From the NCBI GenBank assembly GCA_934098665.1, contig CAKOOO010000023.1, positions 1 to 8,748 of the forward strand: a DNA stretch of 8,748 nucleotides. Reading direction: 5' to 3'. Shown here one piece after another: positions 7,018 through 8,748 of this stretch; position 1 is the stretch's first letter; each line of letters starts with the position of its first letter. Under the pieces are notes generated by a model that made no database searches, was not told the origin of the DNA, and was given only the letters and a program-made list of their open reading frames with translations. A program made the translations under genes and the position numbers. This DNA is from an uncultured Bacilli bacterium. Lineage in GTDB: Bacteria; Bacillota_I; Bacilli_A; RF39; UBA660.

Positions 7018-7283
7018 TCAAAGAGTTTTAACAATTATTAAACATTTTAGTTTTTTTACTAATTCCACTATATAATACCATATAACAATTTTTAAATAGT
7101 TAATTACTAAATCATCTATATCAAAACTTCTATCAATTACTAATTGCATAATTTCAATAGCAAGTGATATTAAAATAGTATATTTAAACATATTACTACA
7201 AAAAATCCCACAAGTACATTCAATGAAAATACTAATAAATATGATTTAATATTATTCTTAAAAACCACTTCCATTATTTTCAT
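7018..7283 (-). pseudogene. VanZ-like membrane protein remnant (frameshifted, C-terminal part)
   Basis: Two short overlapping frames together look like the second half of a VanZ-family protein. The first (7283-7170, 37 codons) encodes a hydrophobic stretch with FSLNVLVGFFVV, resembling the VanZ 'NILLFIPFGF' region with some residues lost. The second (7191-7018, 57 codons) encodes ILISLAIEIMQLVIDRSFDIDDLVIN, written here in two pieces: ILISLAIEIMQLV and then IDRSFDIDDLVIN. This matches the VanZ signature of a 'IE..QL' helix followed by FDIDD..LN. The usual glycine-rich helix after that signature is changed (YLKIVIWYY). The frame change occurs in the 22-base overlap, and no intact N-terminal half is found before the SDR stop codon at 7349. 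VanZ proteins relate to glycopeptide tolerance, but a fragment this short is unlikely to work. Confidence 0.7.
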
Positions 7284-7348
7284 TTTCTTCTATAAATTTT
7301 TTTTAACTTTCCTATCATTCTCTTACCAATTACAGAAATATCCTTATT

Positions 7349-8365
7349 TTATAAATTATTATTACTTTTTATTTCGTTAACTAAATCTTTAATTGTATAT
7401 TTAATATTTCTTGTTTGATAATCTAAGTATTTTTTCGCTTTAACACTTGTAAAATTAGAATTGGCCTTTAATGTATACAATGAATATTTAGTAAATAATG
7501 GTGTTTTTTTTCTAAGCCTATAATATAGTTCAAATAAAGGAGCAATGTTTTTAACCATATTTATTGAAACAACTTTTGTTATTGGTCTTATACCAGCATA
7601 CTCACATACCAAATCAGCTATTTTTTTAATGGTTACATATTCACCTGATAAAATATATCCTTCACCTTTTTTGCCTTTAATACAAGCATTAATAATACCT
7701 ATAGCAACATCTCTTACATCGACAAAGTCATATCCACCATCAGTTACCAAAAAAACTTTTTTATTTATGATATTTTTTATTAAAACTGTCATATTAGTAT
7801 TGGTAAAATCATTTACCCCTAGAAGTCCTGATGGAAAAACAACACAAGCGTTTAAATTACTGTTTCGAGCTTCATTAAACACATATTTTGTTGTTTCAGC
7901 TTTAGTCTTTGCATACAAACCAACAATTTTATCTGGATCAAAACTTGCATTTTCATCCATAACCTCATGATTTGGTTTTTCTTCTATTGCATGTACACTG
8001 CTAACATAAACAAGTTTAGCTTTTATTTCTTTAGTTTTTTGAATAATGTTTTTAGTTCCTTGCACATTAACTTGATATACTCTTTCATTATATTTACTAT
8101 CAAGGTACACTATTGAAGCACAATGAATAACATAAACATTCGCTTTTTCTTTAATCTTTTGATCTATATTAAATATATCTTCTAATGTTTCTATTTTTGT
8201 TACATCGCCATAGAATTTTTCACATTTAAGCCCATTAAGAGCATCTGTTTTATCACTAGGTAGAATTAATGCTCTTATTTCATTCGCACTATCTTTTTCA
8301 AGTAATCTTACAATATTGTTTCCAAGAAAGCCATTAGCTCCCGTTAATATATAAATATTTTTCAT
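7349..8365 (-). CDS. NAD(P)-dependent extended SDR (epimerase / dihydroflavonol-reductase-like)
   Basis: This 338-residue protein is an extended short-chain dehydrogenase/reductase of the NAD-dependent epimerase/dehydratase superfamily. The N-terminal nucleotide-binding motif TGANGFLG (8-15) is intact. It is followed by GDV after strand 3, NVQGTKNII, the VSS active-site serine segment (about 121-123) and the catalytic YAKTK (Tyr151, Lys155). The segment VDVRDVA and the C-terminal helix-rich tail resemble the dihydroflavonol-4-reductase-like branch more than sugar-nucleotide epimerases. An ATG 12 bases earlier (8377) is possible, but I chose 8365: GGAGAA lies at proper distance and the start overlaps the rubredoxin stop as ATGA, implying translational coupling. 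The substrate cannot be told from the sequence. It is the last intact gene of its operon, followed by a VanZ remnant. Confidence 0.87.
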   Translation of the reverse strand: MKNIYILTGANGFLGNNIVRLLEKDSANEIRALILPSDKTDALNGLKCEKFYGDVTKIETLEDIFNIDQKIKEKANVYVIHCASIVYLDSKYNERVYQVNVQGTKNIIQKTKEIKAKLVYVSSVHAIEEKPNHEVMDENASFDPDKIVGLYAKTKAETTKYVFNEARNSNLNACVVFPSGLLGVNDFTNTNMTVLIKNIINKKVFLVTDGGYDFVDVRDVAIGIINACIKGKKGEGYILSGEYVTIKKIADLVCEYAGIRPITKVVSINMVKNIAPLFELYYRLRKKTPLFTKYSLYTLKANSNFTSVKAKKYLDYQTRNIKYTIKDLVNEIKSNNNL

Positions 8366-8526
8366 ATAGTTCTCCATTTTCTTTTTATAAAGTTTTCTTT
8401 TCCTTGTTTACATTTAGGACAAACAAAGTTTTCTGGAAGATTTTCTTCCTCATATACATACCCACACAATGTGCATACAAAATTATCTTTAGTTGTTATT
8501 TTAGATGTTACATCTACATTTTTCAT
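8362..8526 (-). CDS. Rubredoxin-like small iron protein
   Basis: This 54-residue protein has the two CxxC knuckles of a rubredoxin: CTLCGYVYE (Cys18, Cys21) and LPENFVCPKC (Cys36, Cys39), which should hold one Fe with four cysteines. The spacing between knuckles is shorter than in standard rubredoxins and resembles the rubredoxin domain at the end of rubrerythrin. It probably carries single electrons in the cytoplasm. The start ATG follows an AGGATAGGAG ribosome site. The stop TGA overlaps the ATG of the SDR gene by four bases, so both are likely made together; an electron link to the SDR is only a guess because SDR enzymes normally use NAD(P)H. A short unassigned open frame ends in the same ATGA fashion at its start. 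Confidence 0.85.
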   Translation of the reverse strand: MKNVDVTSKITTKDNFVCTLCGYVYEEENLPENFVCPKCKQGKENFIKRKWRTI

Positions 8527-8663
8527 AATTTTCTCCTATCCTTAAAGAATCTTTCTATTTCTATTATTGCTTCTTTCTTACTGCCAGATTCATGAATTAC
8601 ATTAATACTTTTAATTGTTTTTAATTTTATTATTAAAAAATGCCATAATAATTGCTCCAACAC
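8523..8663 (-). other. Unassigned open frame upstream of the rubredoxin gene
   Basis: In the frame shifted by one from the transporter, an open stretch of up to 47 codons runs from a possible GTG (8663) to a TGA (8525-8523) that overlaps the rubredoxin ATG as ATGA. The last 27 codons, after the transporter stop, encode a charged, helix-like sequence (ESGSKKEAIIEIERFF) that looks more like protein than chance. No ATG start with a ribosome site is present, and I recognise no family. It might be the tail of a decayed small gene or a frame left by chance. Confidence 0.3.
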
Positions 8664-8748
8664 TATTACCAAAAATCATAAACAACATTGATATTGCAGA
8701 TTTAAATGACCAAGCTTTTGCTAATGAAATATAGTACATATTAGCAAT
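8611..8748 (-). CDS. Formate/nitrite-transporter-like membrane protein, C-terminal end (partial)
   Basis: Only the last 45 residues are in the window; the gene continues beyond position 8748. The fragment begins with IANMYYI, close to the conserved 'HSIANM' segment of the FocA/NirC family, and later has FGNSVGAIIM in place of the family's 'LGNIVGG' last-helix motif, then a basic tail (NNKIKNN). FNT proteins are pentameric channels for small anions such as formate, nitrite or hydrosulfide. The stretch between the two motifs is shorter than in FocA. The rubredoxin gene starts 84 bases after its stop, with no terminator seen between, so they may share a transcript. The family call rests on two short motifs and is moderate. 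Confidence 0.55.
   Translation of the reverse strand: MANMYYISLAKAWSFKSAISMLFMIFGNSVGAIIMAFFNNKIKNN

Noticed and set aside
6557..7075. Long plus-strand open frame of 172 codons opposite the XRE regulator and VanZ remnant
   Set aside because: It is antisense to a recognisable HTH-coding frame, has no ribosome binding site or family resemblance, and its composition is explained by the complement of Lys/Glu/Asn-rich minus-strand coding.
7545..7970. Plus-strand open frame of 141 codons within the SDR gene
   Set aside because: It lies wholly antisense to an intact SDR with all family motifs; it is a shadow frame.

Overview
The window looks like chromosomal DNA of an AT-rich bacterium of the Bacillota (low-GC Gram-positive) type. 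Reasons: very AT-rich intergenic DNA, strong purine-rich ribosome binding sites (AGGAG, GGAGG), sigma-A-like promoters (TAGACA or TTTACA, 17 bases, TATAAT), a lipoprotein, and protein families common in that phylum (DUF4358, DHHW, VanZ, XRE regulators with a membrane tail). Trp is TGG and TGA is used as a stop, so the code appears standard. Every gene I can support lies on the minus strand, so the biological reading order runs from high to low coordinates. No rRNA, tRNA, CRISPR array, insertion sequence or prophage gene was seen.

Right end (8748 to 7349): the C-terminal tail of a formate/nitrite-transporter-like membrane protein enters from outside. It is followed by an unassigned open frame, a 54-residue rubredoxin-like protein too short for routine ORF calling, and an extended SDR (NAD-dependent epimerase/dihydroflavonol-reductase-like). 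The rubredoxin stop and the SDR start overlap as ATGA, so these two are probably translationally coupled.

Middle (7348 to 6318): a patch of decaying genes. First comes a frameshifted VanZ-like remnant that still carries the FDIDD signature. Next is an XRE-family helix-turn-helix regulator with a transmembrane tail, interrupted by a TAA exactly where the family usually has a Gln codon. An intrinsic terminator closes this block.

Centre-left (6120 to 2097): a cell-envelope O-acylation cluster with a near-consensus promoter. It encodes an MBOAT acyltransferase (AlgI-like), a DHHW protein (AlgJ/AlgX-like SGNH fold) and a DUF4358 lipoprotein, spaced by about 11-13 bases and ended by a terminator. 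Beyond the terminator is a membrane-anchored SGNH/GDSL hydrolase with a (Thr-Asn)14 stalk encoded by an 18-base tandem repeat, followed by its own terminator. Together these could move acetyl groups across the membrane, attach them to a surface glycan, and remove or transfer them; the glycan is not identifiable from this window.

Left end (2085 to 16): three apparently independent genes, each with a recognisable promoter: a zinc-dependent medium-chain alcohol/polyol dehydrogenase, a DUF308 (HdeD-like) membrane protein, and a MazG-like nucleotide pyrophosphohydrolase. The acylation cluster and the decaying block are the most informative parts. I found no clear evidence for a wholly new system.
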